Shown: positions 26,252-38,497, numbered from the stretch's first letter. The stretch: 45,843 bases of DNA from Nocardioides jensenii JCM 1364 = NBRC 14755 (GCF_001552535.1 NZ_BCRJ01000088.1:1-45843); one strand, 5' to 3'. Program-made: numbers and translations. Notes: generated from the sequence alone by a model not told the origin.

Positions 26252-27389
26252 ACGACTCTCACACCTGCTGCACGACGAGGCCGACCTTCTCGACATCCCC
26301 TCCGCGCCCACCGGACCGGTGCTCGCCAAGGGCCGCTCGATCCGGCGTCGTCGCCGGGCCACACGCCTGGTCGCCGCGGCCGCCGTACTCGGTGTCATCG
26401 GCGGCGGTGCCGCCCTGATGGCCGACGGTCCAGGTGGCGGTGACCGCACCAGCGACGCCCCCGTCTCCGCGACCGAGCGCTACCTGCGCGGCGGCGCGTA
26501 CGCCGTGGGCAGCACCGTCTACTTCGGCGATCCCGGCAACGGTCCGATCACGCTCGAGGAGAAGGTGAAGGCGCTCTACTACACCTCCGAGGGCGTCGTG
26601 GTCCGCACCGGCAGGACACCGTGGACCGACGACCCCGGGCCCTCTCACTACGCGCTGGTCACCCCGAACGGGGACGTGCAGCGCCTCGACCTCGACCTCG
26701 GAGACCGGGTGCCGGCCACCGACCCGCACACCCAGACGATGGTCTACGCCGACGGTCAGCAGGGCGCCTGGGAACTGGTGGTCGTCGACATCAGCACCAA
26801 CACCGAGGTGAAGCGCATCCCGTTCGAGGGCTCGTTCAGCTGGGGCGGCTGGGAAGCACCGCCGGTCGGACTGGCCGGTGACACCGCGTACGTCGGGATG
26901 GACGACGCCACGCTGTCCATCGACCTCGAGACCGGTGAGTCGAGCGTCGCCGAGGGGCTCGACAAGGCGACCATGCCCGAGGCCACCGGCGGTCACGCAC
27001 TGACCACGGACTACAGCACCGGCATGGAGGTCGTCGACCTGGCCTCCGGCGAGAGGCTCCTGCAGATCGACCTGCCCGAGGGCCACCACTTCGGTGAGCT
27101 CTCCCCCGACGGCCGCTACCTGAAGGTCGTCGCGGAGGAAGAGCTCGACGAGAACGGCCAGATGGGTCCGACCGACCCGGGCTTCGACGTGTACGACGTC
27201 GCGACCGGCGAGCACGTCTCCTTCGACCAGCAGCCCTGGGACTTCGGCTGGTCACCGGACGGCCACCTGGTCAAGGTCACCCGCACCGAGGTGACCGTCT
27301 GCGACGCCGGCACCGGCACCTGCACCACCGACGAGCAGGCCAGCGGAAAGGGCGAGATCAAGATCGCGGGCAACGCCTACGAGTCCTGA
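26244..27389 (+). CDS. Single-pass membrane protein with propeller-like domain, probable sigma-factor partner
   Basis: The 381-residue product has a cytosolic N-terminus of about 40 residues ending in a basic run ([10 protein letters not shown]), one membrane helix at about 42-60 ([19 protein letters not shown]) and a large outside domain. That domain repeats strands such as [35 protein letters not shown] and [12 protein letters not shown], which suggests a WD40/PQQ-like propeller. There is no HxxxCxxC zinc anti-sigma motif. The 8-base overlap with the sigma gene and the topology make an anti-sigma or sensor role likely but unproven. ATG at 26244 has GGAG 6 bases before it. Confidence 0.85.
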   Translation: MTERLSHLLHDEADLLDIPSAPTGPVLAKGRSIRRRRRATRLVAAAAVLGVIGGGAALMADGPGGGDRTSDAPVSATERYLRGGAYAVGSTVYFGDPGNGPITLEEKVKALYYTSEGVVVRTGRTPWTDDPGPSHYALVTPNGDVQRLDLDLGDRVPATDPHTQTMVYADGQQGAWELVVVDISTNTEVKRIPFEGSFSWGGWEAPPVGLAGDTAYVGMDDATLSIDLETGESSVAEGLDKATMPEATGGHALTTDYSTGMEVVDLASGERLLQIDLPEGHHFGELSPDGRYLKVVAEEELDENGQMGPTDPGFDVYDVATGEHVSFDQQPWDFGWSPDGHLVKVTRTEVTVCDAGTGTCTTDEQASGKGEIKIAGNAYES

Positions 27390-27402
27390 CGCTTGAGACG
27401 GA

Positions 27403-27437
27403 CGGGGCCATGGACCGGATTCGGGTCCATGGCCCCG
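27403..27437 (+). terminator. 14-pair hairpin after the sigma/partner operon
   Basis: CGGGGCCATGGACC (27403-27416) and GGTCCATGGCCCCG (27424-27437) are perfectly complementary, with a 7-base loop. It lies 13 bases after the stop codon. There is no T run, and the next gene's -10 box starts 5 bases further on, so the hairpin also overlaps the promoter zone of mtr. Confidence 0.75.
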
Positions 27438-27441
27438 CTCC

Positions 27442-27453
27442 TATGCTGGGCCC
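27442..27453 (+). promoter_or_regulatory. Putative -10 box of a leaderless mtr transcript
   Basis: TATGCT (27442-27447) is followed by GGGCCC and then the ATG of mtr at 27454. A -10 six bases before ATG, with no Shine-Dalgarno sequence, is the usual mark of leaderless transcription in actinobacteria. The -35 region falls in the terminator hairpin and shows no good match. Confidence 0.55.
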
Positions 27454-28824
27454 ATGGCTCGCTACGACATCGCCGTCATCGGTGCCGGCTCCGGCAACTT
27501 CCTCGCCAACCGCTCGCTGCGCGACAAGCAGTTCGCGATCATCGAGGAGAACCTCTTCGGCGGCACCTGCCTCAACGTGGGCTGCATCCCGACCAAGATG
27601 TTCGTGCACACCGCCGACGTCGCCAACTGGATCCGCGACGCGGGTCGCTTCGGCATCGACGCGTCCCTGGACGGTGTGCGCTGGGCCGACATCCGCGACC
27701 GCATCTTCGGCCGCATCGACCCGAACTCCGCCGAAGCCCGCCAGGGTCGCGTCGACGGCGCCAACACCACGGTCCTCGAGGGCCACGCCACCTTCACCGG
27801 TGACCACCGGCTCGCCGTGGACCTCGGCGACCATGTCGAGGAGGTCACCGCCGACCAGGTCGTGATCGCCGCCGGCGGACGCCCGGTCATCCCGACCGAG
27901 ATCGCGGAGTCCGGGGTGCCCTTCGAGACCAGCGACACGATCATGCGCATCGACGAGCTGCCCCGCAGCCTGACCATCGTCGGCGGCGGCTTCATCGCCG
28001 CCGAGTTCGCCCACATCTTCTCCGCACTCGGCGTCGAGGTCACCCTCGTGGTGCGCGGCGACGCCCTCGTTCGTCGTACCGATGCCGAGATCAGCGAGCG
28101 CTTCACCGCGCTGGCCACCAAGCAGTGGAACGTCCACCTCGGCCGCACGGTCGCCGCCGCGTCGTACGACGACCGCGTGGTGACACTCGAGCTCGATGAC
28201 GGCTCCCACGTGGTGAGTGACCTCGTGCTGGTCGCGACCGGGAGGGACCCCAACACCGACCGTCTGGGGCTCGACAAGACCGGCATCGAGCTGCACGACG
28301 ACGGGCGCGTCGTCGTCGACGAGTTCGGTCGCGCCACGGTCCCGGGCGTGTGGGCGTTGGGCGACATCTCCTCGCCGTACCAGCTCAAGCACGTGGCCAA
28401 CCACGAGGCCCGCGCCATCGCGCACAACCTGGCTCACCCTGACGACCTGCGGGCCTTCGACCTCCGCTTCGTTCCCTCGGCGATCTTCAGCCACCCCCAG
28501 ATGGCCGGCGTGGGGCTGACCGAGACGGAGGCCCGAGCTGCCGGACACGACGTCGTCACCAGCGTCAGGGACTACGGCGACACCGCATATGGCTGGGCGA
28601 TGGAGGACACCACCGGCATCTGCAAGGTGGTTGCCGACCGCGCCACCGGCCTCCTCCTCGGCGCCCACGTCATGGGCCCGGATGCCTCCTCCCTGATCCA
28701 GCCGGCGATCCAGGCGCTCTCGTTCGGACTGCCCGCCAGGGACATGGCGCGCGGGCAGTTCTGGATCCACCCCGCGATGTCCGAGGTCCTCGAGAACGCC
28801 CTGCTCGGCCTCGATCTCCGGTGA
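27454..28824 (+). CDS. mtr: Mycothione reductase
   Basis: FAD-dependent pyridine nucleotide-disulfide oxidoreductase that reduces mycothiol disulfide with NADPH, the actinobacterial counterpart of glutathione reductase. The redox pair C39/C44 is in GGTCLNVGCIPTK. The FAD motif DIAVIGAGSGNFLANRS is at the N-terminus and the NADPH motif is IVGGGFIAAEFAHIF. The dimer-partner active-site base is the His in FWIHPAMSEVLENALLG. The NFLAN-type FAD segment distinguishes Mtr from dihydrolipoamide dehydrogenase. Length 456 residues. ATG at 27454 without ribosome site, likely leaderless. Its stop overlaps the next gene's GTG start by 4 bases. Confidence 0.95.
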   Translation: MARYDIAVIGAGSGNFLANRSLRDKQFAIIEENLFGGTCLNVGCIPTKMFVHTADVANWIRDAGRFGIDASLDGVRWADIRDRIFGRIDPNSAEARQGRVDGANTTVLEGHATFTGDHRLAVDLGDHVEEVTADQVVIAAGGRPVIPTEIAESGVPFETSDTIMRIDELPRSLTIVGGGFIAAEFAHIFSALGVEVTLVVRGDALVRRTDAEISERFTALATKQWNVHLGRTVAAASYDDRVVTLELDDGSHVVSDLVLVATGRDPNTDRLGLDKTGIELHDDGRVVVDEFGRATVPGVWALGDISSPYQLKHVANHEARAIAHNLAHPDDLRAFDLRFVPSAIFSHPQMAGVGLTETEARAAGHDVVTSVRDYGDTAYGWAMEDTTGICKVVADRATGLLLGAHVMGPDASSLIQPAIQALSFGLPARDMARGQFWIHPAMSEVLENALLGLDLR

Positions 28825-29717
28825 TCGCCGTGCAGCGGCTCCGGTCGGCACTCCCCCTGGCGGTGCTGTGCGCCGTGCTCGCCGGCGTCCTGGTCGCCGG
28901 ATGCAGCGCCGACGCGGAGAAGACTCCGGCCGAGGAGATCGCCGCGCCGACGCTGCGCTATGTCGCGCTCGGCGACTCCTACTCGGCGGCGCCGGCGGTG
29001 CCGTCCCCGAAGGGCTCCGACGGATGCCTGCGCTCCACTCACAACTACCCGAGCCTGGTCGCCGAGAAGCTCGAGCCCGACACCTTCCTCGATGTCACCT
29101 GCGCCGGCGCGGACACCACCGACATGACCCGGCCGCAGTATCCCGAGGTCAAGGCACAGCTCGATGCGGTCTCCGTCGACACGGATGTGGTCACCCTGGG
29201 CCTGGGCGGGAACGACTTCAACGTCTTCTTCACCCTGGTCCGTCAGTGCTCCTTCGTGCGCAGTGAGAATGCGACCGGGGCTCCCTGCCGGCAGGCGATG
29301 AACGCGACCGGCAAGGACAAGCTGCTGACCAGCATCGCGGCCACCCGCGGTCGCATGGTGGGCGTGGTGCGTCAGATCGAGCAGTCGGCACCCGAGGCCC
29401 GCATCCTGCTGGTGGGCTACCCGCAGATCGTTCCGGCGAAGGGCACCTGCCCCGATCTGCTGCCGCTCGCCGACGGCGACTACGCCTACGGCCGCCTGGT
29501 CAACAAGGTGCTCACCGAGATGCTGGCCGAGGTGGCCCGAGCCACCGAGACGACGTACGTCGACCTGTGGTCGGTCACCGCGGGTCACGACATCTGTGCG
29601 AAGGACCCCTGGATCAACGGACAGCTCCACGACCCGAAGCGGGCCGCGCCCTACCACCCGTTCGCCGCCGAGCAGAAGGCAGCGGCCGAGCAGGTGCTGG
29701 CCGCGCTCGAATCCTAG
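28821..29717 (+). CDS. SGNH/GDSL hydrolase lipoprotein
   Basis: Secreted esterase-type hydrolase. Block I is YVALGDSYSAAP with nucleophile S53, the GGND block is VVTLGLGGNDFNVFF, and the catalytic His is in APYHPFAAEQKAA near the C-terminus. The lipobox LVAGC gives lipidated Cys28 after a hydrophobic signal (LPLAVLCAVLAGVLVAG). Several cysteines (CLRS, VTCAG, QCSF, APCR, TCPD, DICA) suggest disulfides as in secreted actinobacterial SGNH lipases. GTG at 28821 overlaps the mtr stop (GTGA). Length 298. The stop codon TAG lies in the first unit of a 12-base tandem repeat, where later units have TGG. Confidence 0.92.
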   Translation: MIAVQRLRSALPLAVLCAVLAGVLVAGCSADAEKTPAEEIAAPTLRYVALGDSYSAAPAVPSPKGSDGCLRSTHNYPSLVAEKLEPDTFLDVTCAGADTTDMTRPQYPEVKAQLDAVSVDTDVVTLGLGGNDFNVFFTLVRQCSFVRSENATGAPCRQAMNATGKDKLLTSIAATRGRMVGVVRQIEQSAPEARILLVGYPQIVPAKGTCPDLLPLADGDYAYGRLVNKVLTEMLAEVARATETTYVDLWSVTAGHDICAKDPWINGQLHDPKRAAPYHPFAAEQKAAAEQVLAALES

Positions 29718-29759
29718 CCCGAGTCCTGGCCCGAGCCCTGGCTCGAGCGCTGGCCCGAC
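29712..29759. repeat. Four-copy 12-base tandem repeat at the end of the SGNH gene
   Basis: Units TCCTAGCCCGAG, TCCTGGCCCGAG, CCCTGGCTCGAG and CGCTGGCCCGAC follow one another. Read in the frame of the hydrolase they would encode S-stop-P-E, S-W-P-E, P-W-L-E and R-W-P-D. The stop is therefore one base from Trp. The repeat fills almost the whole gap to the convergent ligA stop. Confidence 0.85.
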
Positions 29760-29769
29760 CTGTGCCCGA

Positions 29770-32627
<2,858 letters not shown>

Positions 32628-32683
32628 CGACGTTGCCGCTCCCTGCCCCCAATTTTCTGGAAGTTTTCTTCTCGATCCGGGAA

Positions 32684-32711
32684 TTGATTGGACGTCGCGC
32701 CGGGTTACGTT
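32684..32711 (+). promoter_or_regulatory. Putative promoter of the TetR/efflux operon
   Basis: TTGATT (32684-32689), 16 bases, TACGTT (32706-32711). A second choice for the -10 is TACATT at 32713-32718. The transcription start would fall close to the left end of the palindromic operator at 32721, which fits repression by blocking polymerase. Confidence 0.5.
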
Positions 32712-32720
32712 TTACATTGA

Positions 32721-32743
32721 TGAAACGAAACAGTTTCGTTCCA
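32721..32743. promoter_or_regulatory. TetR-type operator, 23-base near-perfect palindrome
   Basis: AACGAAAC-A-GTTTCGTT (32724-32740) is a perfect inverted repeat about a central A. It extends to 23 bases (TGA... to ...CCA) with one mismatched pair. It lies 23 bases before the tetR start and just after the proposed promoter. AT-richness against a high-GC background supports a real site. Confidence 0.8.
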
Positions 32744-32766
32744 TCCGAGAACGCGAAGGCAACACC

Positions 32767-33363
32767 ATGACACCGACCGACCAGCCCGAGGCCTCCAGCC
32801 TGCGGCCCCGCATCCAGGGCGACCGTGAGCAGGAGATTCTCGAGGCCACCCTGTCGGTGCTCTGCGACGTCGGCTACGACCGGCTGACCATGGACGCCGT
32901 GGCCACCAGGGCCAAGGCGAGCAAGGCCACCCTCTACCGACGTTGGTCCAGCAAGGCTGCCCTGGTGATCGATGCGCTCCTGGCCGACAAGACACCGGTC
33001 AACGTGCCCGACACCGGGTCCCTCAGGGAAGACCTGATCCGGACCCACTGCACCGCCGGCGGCCTCTCCGACAAGAAGCCTGTGGGCATCCTGGCCAGTG
33101 TCCTCACCGCGATCCATCGCGACGAGGAGTTCGCTGCCCAGTTCCGCGAACGCTTCATCGGCCCCAAGATCGCCGTCACCCGACTCATCTACGAACGTGC
33201 CAAGGAGCGCGGCGAGATCCGACCCGATCTCGACGTCGAGCTTCTCAGCACCTCCCTTGCCGGGATCGTCCTCCACCGGACCTTCCTGCTGGGCGAGGCG
33301 CCCACGCCCGAGCTGATCACGTCGGTGATCGACCAGATCATCGTGCCGGCCTGCCGGCACTGA
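32767..33363 (+). CDS. TetR family transcriptional regulator
   Basis: A 198-residue repressor. The DNA-binding domain is residues 20-65, with QEILEATLSVLCDVGYDRLT followed by the helix-turn-helix MDAVATRAKASKATLYRRWS. The C-terminal ligand domain resembles the TetR_C group found beside DHA2 pumps (IGPKIAVTRLIYERAKERGE, then SLAGIVLHRTFLLGE). ATG at 32767 has AAGG 7 bases upstream. It is followed after 76 bases by the efflux gene in the same direction. The palindrome at 32721-32743 is the likely binding site, giving control of both itself and the pump. Confidence 0.93.
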   Translation: MTPTDQPEASSLRPRIQGDREQEILEATLSVLCDVGYDRLTMDAVATRAKASKATLYRRWSSKAALVIDALLADKTPVNVPDTGSLREDLIRTHCTAGGLSDKKPVGILASVLTAIHRDEEFAAQFRERFIGPKIAVTRLIYERAKERGEIRPDLDVELLSTSLAGIVLHRTFLLGEAPTPELITSVIDQIIVPACRH

Positions 33364-33439
33364 ACCGCGCCACCCTCTGACGGCCCGACTCCGGGGCCGA
33401 ACACTCTCCTGCTCGAAACTCCCCAGATTGGATTCACCC

Positions 33440-35095
33440 ATGTCTGAAATGTCCGTGTCCGAGACCGTGCCCGAGGTCCCGCCGCCGGTCTCCAAGGCCG
33501 AGAAGAAGCGTCTCGCCTGGGCACTCGTGCTGATCTCGCTGGCCCAGCTCATGGTGGTGCTCGACAGCACCATCGCCAACATCGCCCTGCCGTTCATCGG
33601 CGAGGACCTCCACATCAACGAGGCGAACCTGACCTGGATCGTCACCGGCTACGCGCTGGCCTTCGGCGGGTTGCTGCTGCTCGGCGGTCGCCTCGGTGAC
33701 CTCTACGGACGCCGCCGCATCTTCATGATCGGTGTCGTGGTCTTCGCGATCGCCTCCCTGCTCGGCGGCATCGCCTGGACCGAGCCGCTGCTGCTCTCCT
33801 CCCGCGCCCTGCAGGGCGTCGGCGCCGCGATGGCCTCCCCTGCCGCCCTCGCGCTGATCACCACCACGTTCCCGGCTGGCCCGCAGCGCAACCGCGCGTT
33901 CGCCGTGTACGCCGCCATGTCCGGCATCGGCGCCGCAGTCGGCCTGATCCTCGGTGGCTGGCTGACCGGTCTCGACCAGCCGCTCGGTGTCGACGGATGG
34001 CGTCTGACCTTCCTGATCAACGTGCCGATCGGCCTGATCGCCGCCTCGATGGCCCCGCGCTTCTTCGACGAGTCCGAGAAGCACGAAGGCTGGCTCGACA
34101 TCCCCGGTGCGATCACCGGCACGTTCGGTCTGCTCGGCCTGGTCTACGGCTTCAGCCGCGCTGGTGACGAGCGCTACGGCTGGGGTGACACCTGGACCAT
34201 CGCCAGCCTCGCCGCCGGTGTTGCGCTGCTGGTGTTCTTCGCCGTGATCGAGTCTCGCGTCAAGCACCCGCTGTTGCCGGTGCGCGTCTTCGCCCACCGC
34301 ACCCGCGCAGTCAGCTTCATCGCGATGATGATCCTGCCCGCCGCGATGTTCGCGATGTTCTTCTTCCTCAGCCTGTTCGTCCAGAACGTCGTGGGCTACA
34401 GCCCGCTGCACGCCGGCTTCGCGTTCCTGCCGTTCTCGGTCGGCATGATCATCTCCGCGACGCTCGCCTCCAACCTGATCAGCCGGATCGACCCGCGCAT
34501 CCTCGCCGGCACCGGCTCCCTGGTCGCTGCCGCAGCACTGTTCGGCTTCTCCCGCCTCAGTGTCGACGAGTCACCGAGCAACCTGCTCGGCGTACTCCAG
34601 GGCGACGCCGTGGGTGCTGGCGTCAACTACTGGACCCAGATCCTGCCGTTCGTCTTCCTGATGGCACTCGGCATGGGCATGGTCTTCGTGCCGCTGACCC
34701 TGACCGCGGTGCACCACCTGCGGGCCCAGGACTCCGGCGTCGGCTCCGGTGTGCTGAACACCATGCAGCAGGTCGGCGGTGCCCTCGGCCTTGCCGTCCT
34801 GGCCACCGTGTCCCTGCACTTCAGCCAGAACCGTGGCGAGGAGATCGCGCCCGGACTGGTCAAGGCGGCGCGGGGTGCCGGCCTGGACCAGCAGCTCAGT
34901 CCGGACAAGTTCCACGAGACGATGGGCCAGCTGACCTACCTGGGATCGTTCACCGACGGCGCGACCACCGCGTTCCTGGTGGGCTCGGCGATGATGCTGG
35001 CCGCCTCGGTCATCATCTGGCTGTTCCTCGACGTCAAGCACGAGGAGCTGGCCACCGACGGCCCCGAGGTCGAGGCCCCGGTTCACGTCGGCTGA
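33440..35095 (+). CDS. MFS transporter, DHA2 (14-helix) drug efflux family
   Basis: Proton-driven multidrug exporter of 551 residues with 14 predicted helices. Helix 1 has MVVLDSTIANIALPF, the DHA2 motif with a membrane Asp. Motif A is LLGGRLGDLYGRRRIF after helix 2, and motif C-like GIGAAVGLILGGWLTG is in helix 5. The ATG at 33440 is preceded by only a weak GGA; TTG at 33428 is possible. It forms an operon with the TetR gene. The substrate cannot be predicted. A strong hairpin follows at 35124-35174. Confidence 0.93.
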   Translation: MSEMSVSETVPEVPPPVSKAEKKRLAWALVLISLAQLMVVLDSTIANIALPFIGEDLHINEANLTWIVTGYALAFGGLLLLGGRLGDLYGRRRIFMIGVVVFAIASLLGGIAWTEPLLLSSRALQGVGAAMASPAALALITTTFPAGPQRNRAFAVYAAMSGIGAAVGLILGGWLTGLDQPLGVDGWRLTFLINVPIGLIAASMAPRFFDESEKHEGWLDIPGAITGTFGLLGLVYGFSRAGDERYGWGDTWTIASLAAGVALLVFFAVIESRVKHPLLPVRVFAHRTRAVSFIAMMILPAAMFAMFFFLSLFVQNVVGYSPLHAGFAFLPFSVGMIISATLASNLISRIDPRILAGTGSLVAAAALFGFSRLSVDESPSNLLGVLQGDAVGAGVNYWTQILPFVFLMALGMGMVFVPLTLTAVHHLRAQDSGVGSGVLNTMQQVGGALGLAVLATVSLHFSQNRGEEIAPGLVKAARGAGLDQQLSPDKFHETMGQLTYLGSFTDGATTAFLVGSAMMLAASVIIWLFLDVKHEELATDGPEVEAPVHVG

Positions 35096-35123
35096 TCGAC
35101 CACCACTCCCCGAGCTCGAGCCA

Positions 35124-35174
35124 GACATGGCCGTGGATCGCAGTCACCCAGTGACTGTGATCCACGGCCATGTC
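35124..35174. terminator. 24-pair hairpin between convergent genes, two-way terminator
   Basis: GACATGGCCGTGGATC (35124-35139) pairs fully with GATCCACGGCCATGTC (35159-35174). After one G-T pair, CAGTCAC pairs with GTGACTG around a CCA loop. There is no T run on either side. It sits 29 bases after the MFS stop and 11 before the stop of the opposing MetE-like gene, so it should serve both. Confidence 0.85.
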
Positions 35175-35184
35175 GTTGCCGGAG

Positions 35185-36198
35185 TCAGGCAGTGAGGTTC
35201 GCGGCGGCCTTGCGGCTCAGCTCCAACGCCGTGCGTGCCCAACCCGGGTCGGCCCCGGCGAGCCCGCACGACGGAGTGACCACGAGCCGCTCGGTCGGCT
35301 CGAGGCCCAGCATGTCGAGCAGCCGCAGCACCCGCTCGGTGACGCCGCCCTCGGTGGGGGGCGTCTGCGGCGCCAGCGACGGGACCGCGCCGAGCAGCAC
35401 CCACTCCCCCGCATCGACGGCGGCGGCAAGGTCGTCGTACGACGCGGGCGAGAGCAGGTCGAGGTCGACGCTGATCCCCCCGGCACCTGCTCCGCGCAAC
35501 AAGGCGATCGGTACGTCGGGTGCGCAGGAGTGGACGATCGGTGTGGCGCCGGCCCCGGAAACGGCGGCGAGCACCAGCCCCAGCAGAGCCGAGGCCTCGG
35601 GCGGGTGCACGGCGCGGTGCTTGCCCCAGCCGGAGGCGGTGGGGATCTGGGCCGCGAGCACCGCCGGGAGCGCGGGCTCGTCGATCTGCACGATGATCTC
35701 AGTGGCCCCCGTCACGCGACGGCGGACGTCGGCGACGTGGTCGCGCAACCCCTCGGCGAGGGACTCGGCCAGCTCGCGGCGGGCCCCGTGGTCGGAGAGA
35801 ACCTTGTCGCCACGCGGCTTCTCGACCGTCGCGGCCAGGGTCCACGGCCCCGCGACCTGGGTCTTGAAGACACCACCGAAGCCCTGGGTGTGCTCCTCGA
35901 CGACGTCGAGGTCCTGGGCAAGCAGCGACCGGGCCCGGCGGTGATCCATGCCCGAGTGGTCGGTGAGCCGCCAGCCAGCGGGCTGGAGATCGGCAGCCAG
36001 CCCGCTCAACAACGCCAGCCCCCGGCCGGTCAGGCTCGCGCCTGCACCTCGACCCGGCAGCTCGGGCACGTGCAGCAGGTCGGGCAGCTCGCCGGCCACC
36101 AGGCGAACGGCCTCGGCGTAGGCCCGTGAGTTGTCGGCCTCGTTGCCCAGGACGTCGCCGCCCGGCATCGAGCCGATGCCGGTCGCGCGTGCACTCAC
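35185..36198 (-). CDS. MetE-like (vitamin B12-independent methionine synthase C-terminal fold) protein
   Basis: A 337-residue single-domain protein with the fold of the MetE catalytic half, too short to be full methionine synthase (about 750 residues). It begins [20 protein letters not shown], has [35 protein letters not shown] and [15 protein letters not shown], the last carrying the Cys of the MetE-type zinc site; the His-Cys pair of HSC is also present. The homologue occupies the same place beside mnmA and ligA in other actinobacteria; its substrate is not established. GTG at 36198 overlaps the mnmA stop by 4 bases (GTGA). Confidence 0.88.
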   Translation of the reverse strand: MSARATGIGSMPGGDVLGNEADNSRAYAEAVRLVAGELPDLLHVPELPGRGAGASLTGRGLALLSGLAADLQPAGWRLTDHSGMDHRRARSLLAQDLDVVEEHTQGFGGVFKTQVAGPWTLAATVEKPRGDKVLSDHGARRELAESLAEGLRDHVADVRRRVTGATEIIVQIDEPALPAVLAAQIPTASGWGKHRAVHPPEASALLGLVLAAVSGAGATPIVHSCAPDVPIALLRGAGAGGISVDLDLLSPASYDDLAAAVDAGEWVLLGAVPSLAPQTPPTEGGVTERVLRLLDMLGLEPTERLVVTPSCGLAGADPGWARTALELSRKAAANLTA

Positions 36199-37319
36199 GT
36201 GACGCCGACCGACGTACGGGCCGTGGCCGAGATCGTGGCCGAGCCGACCACCCGGGTGCCGTCGTAGATCACGGCCGCCTGACCGGGGGCAATGCCCTCG
36301 GCCGGGTCGAGCAGGTCGATCTCGATGCCGGCCTCGGTGGTCGAGCCTGACGAGACCACGGTGACGACCGCGCGATGCTCGCTGCCGTGGGCCCGCAGCT
36401 GCACCGTGCCCTCCAGACGCTCCGGAACGGCACCGCACCAGCGCGCCTTGATCCCGGAGATGTGGTCGATGCGCAGCTCCTCGCGGGGACCGACGGTGAC
36501 CGTGCCGGAGACCGGCTCGATGTCGAGCACGAAGCGCGGCTTGCCGTCGGGCGCCGGGCGACCGATCCGCAGGCCCTTGCGCTGTCCGATGGTGTAGGCC
36601 GTGGTGCCCTCGTGCTGGCCGAGCACCTCGCCCGTGGCGTGGTCGACGATGTCGCCGCTGTCATTGGGAGCCCGGTCGCCGAGCATCTCCTTGAGCCACC
36701 CGGCGTTGTCACCGTCGGCGATGAAGCAGATGTCGTGGGAGTCGGGCTTGTTGGCCACCATCAGCCCGCGACGCTCGGCCTCACGGCGTACGTCGTCCTT
36801 GACCGAGTCGCCGAGCGGGAACATCGAGTGGGCCAGCTGGTCCTGGGTGAGCACGCCCAGGACGTAGGACTGGTCCTTGCCCATGTCGACGGAGCGGTGC
36901 ATCTCGATCAGCCCGTCTCGTCCGGTCTCGAGCTGTGCGTAGTGACCGGTGACCACGGCATCGAACCCGAGCGCCAGGGCCCGGTCGAGCACGGCGGCGA
37001 ACTTGATCTTCTCGTTGCAGCGCAGGCACGGGTTCGGTGTCCGACCGGCGGCGTACTCGGACATGAAGTCCTCGACGACGTTCTCGTGGAACTCGTCGGA
37101 CATGTCCCAGACGTAGAAGGGAATGCCGATCACGTCGGCCGCACGCCGGGCGTCATTGCTGTCCTCGATCGTGCAGCAACCCCGGGCACCGCTGCGGTAG
37201 GACTTCGGGTTGCGCGAGAGCGCGAGGTGGATGCCGGTGACGTCGTGGCCGGCCTCGGCAGCGCGGGCAGCGGCGACGGCCGAGTCGACGCCACCGGACA
37301 TGGCGGCAAGAACGCGCAT
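36195..37319 (-). CDS. mnmA: tRNA-specific 2-thiouridylase
   Basis: Puts sulfur on U34 of Lys, Glu and Gln tRNAs using sulfur relayed from cysteine desulfurase. The PP-loop is [13 protein letters not shown] at residues 5-17. Catalytic C98 is in [15 protein letters not shown] and C198 in [10 protein letters not shown]. The C-terminal beta domain closes the 374-residue protein. ATG at 37319 shares one base with the stop of the upstream desulfurase gene (TGATG), so the supply enzyme and the user are coupled. The open frame to 37526 overlaps that gene and is rejected. Confidence 0.97.
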   Translation of the reverse strand: MRVLAAMSGGVDSAVAAARAAEAGHDVTGIHLALSRNPKSYRSGARGCCTIEDSNDARRAADVIGIPFYVWDMSDEFHENVVEDFMSEYAAGRTPNPCLRCNEKIKFAAVLDRALALGFDAVVTGHYAQLETGRDGLIEMHRSVDMGKDQSYVLGVLTQDQLAHSMFPLGDSVKDDVRREAERRGLMVANKPDSHDICFIADGDNAGWLKEMLGDRAPNDSGDIVDHATGEVLGQHEGTTAYTIGQRKGLRIGRPAPDGKPRFVLDIEPVSGTVTVGPREELRIDHISGIKARWCGAVPERLEGTVQLRAHGSEHRAVVTVVSSGSTTEAGIEIDLLDPAEGIAPGQAAVIYDGTRVVGSATISATARTSVGVT

Positions 37320-38497
37320 CACGAGCCCTTCCGGGCGCCTGCCGCGCGGGCCCGCTCCACGACCGGACCGATCGCCTCGACGAGTGCGTCGACGTCGGCC
37401 TGGGTGGAGGTGTGGCCCAGTGAGAACCGCAGCGACCCACGCGCCTCCGCGTCGGTGCAGCCCATGGCCAGCAGCACGTGGGAGGCCTGTGGCACGCCTG
37501 CGTTGCAGGCCGAGCCGGTGGAGCACTCGATGCCGCGCGCGTCGAGCAGCATGAGCAAGGAGTCTCCCTCGCAGCCCGGGAAGCGCAGGTGGGCGTGGCC
37601 GGGCAGCAGGTGAGCGGGGTCGCCGTTGCGGATCGCGTCGGGGACGATCGCGCAGATCCTCTCGACCAGTTGGTCGCGCAGCGCGGAGAGCCGCACGTGG
37701 TGGTCGGCCTGTGACTTGACGGACGCTTCGACGGCCGCCGCGAACCCGGCGATGGCAGGGGTGTCGATGGTGCCGCTGCGGATGTCGCGTTCCTGGCCGC
37801 CGCCGTGAACGAGCGGGGTCACCTCGAGCTCACGGCGTACGACGAGGGCGCCCACCCCGAACGGGCCGCCGACCTTGTGACCGGTCAGCGTGAGCGCGTC
37901 GACGCCCGAGGCCGCGAAGTCGACCGGCACGGCGCCGACCGCCTGGACGGCGTCGGTGTGCACCGGGATGCCGTGGGCGCCGGCCAGCTCGACGACCTCG
38001 TCGATCGGCTGAATCGTGCCGACCTCGTTGTTGGCCCACATCACCGAGATCAGGGCGACGTCGTCAGGGTTGCGCTCGATCGCCGACTTCAGCGCGCCGA
38101 CGTCGAGCCGGCCGGTGGTGTCGACGGGGAGCAGCTCGACCTCGGCGCCTTCCTCCTGACCCAGCCAGTGCAGCGGGTCCAGGACGGCATGGTGCTCGAT
38201 GGCGGTGCTGAGGATGCGGGGGCCCCGGTTGCTCGAGCGCAGTCGCGACCAGTAGATGCCCTTGAGTGCGAGGTTGTCGGCCTCCGTGCCGCCGGAGGTG
38301 AAGACCACCTCTCCGGGACGACAGTTGAGCGCCTGTGCGATCTGCTCGCGCGACTCCTCGACCACCCGGCGGGCGTGACGACCCGATGCGTGCAGCGACG
38401 ACGGGTTGCCGACCGCGGTGAGCTGGTCGGTGAGTGCCTCGACGGCCGCCGGGAGCATCGGCGTCGTGGCAGCGTGGTCGAGATAGACGGTCGTCAT
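37319..38497 (-). CDS. Cysteine desulfurase (NifS/IscS family)
   Basis: PLP enzyme that takes sulfur from cysteine for thio-tRNA and Fe-S cluster synthesis. K208 ([10 protein letters not shown]) binds PLP; the persulfide-forming cysteine is C331 in [11 protein letters not shown]. The start [15 protein letters not shown] and [15 protein letters not shown] are family signatures. ATG at 38497 gives 392 residues. A TACCCT box lies 10 bases before the ATG (possible -10). It is the first gene of desulfurase-mnmA-MetE-like, and mnmA overlaps its stop by one base. Confidence 0.96.
   Translation of the reverse strand: MTTVYLDHAATTPMLPAAVEALTDQLTAVGNPSSLHASGRHARRVVEESREQIAQALNCRPGEVVFTSGGTEADNLALKGIYWSRLRSSNRGPRILSTAIEHHAVLDPLHWLGQEEGAEVELLPVDTTGRLDVGALKSAIERNPDDVALISVMWANNEVGTIQPIDEVVELAGAHGIPVHTDAVQAVGAVPVDFAASGVDALTLTGHKVGGPFGVGALVVRRELEVTPLVHGGGQERDIRSGTIDTPAIAGFAAAVEASVKSQADHHVRLSALRDQLVERICAIVPDAIRNGDPAHLLPGHAHLRFPGCEGDSLLMLLDARGIECSTGSACNAGVPQASHVLLAMGCTDAEARGSLRFSLGHTSTQADVDALVEAIGPVVERARAAGARKGS

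Noticed and set aside
35185..36198. Full methionine synthase (MetE)
   Set aside because: Only about 337 residues with the C-terminal-type fold; the N-terminal half of MetE is absent.
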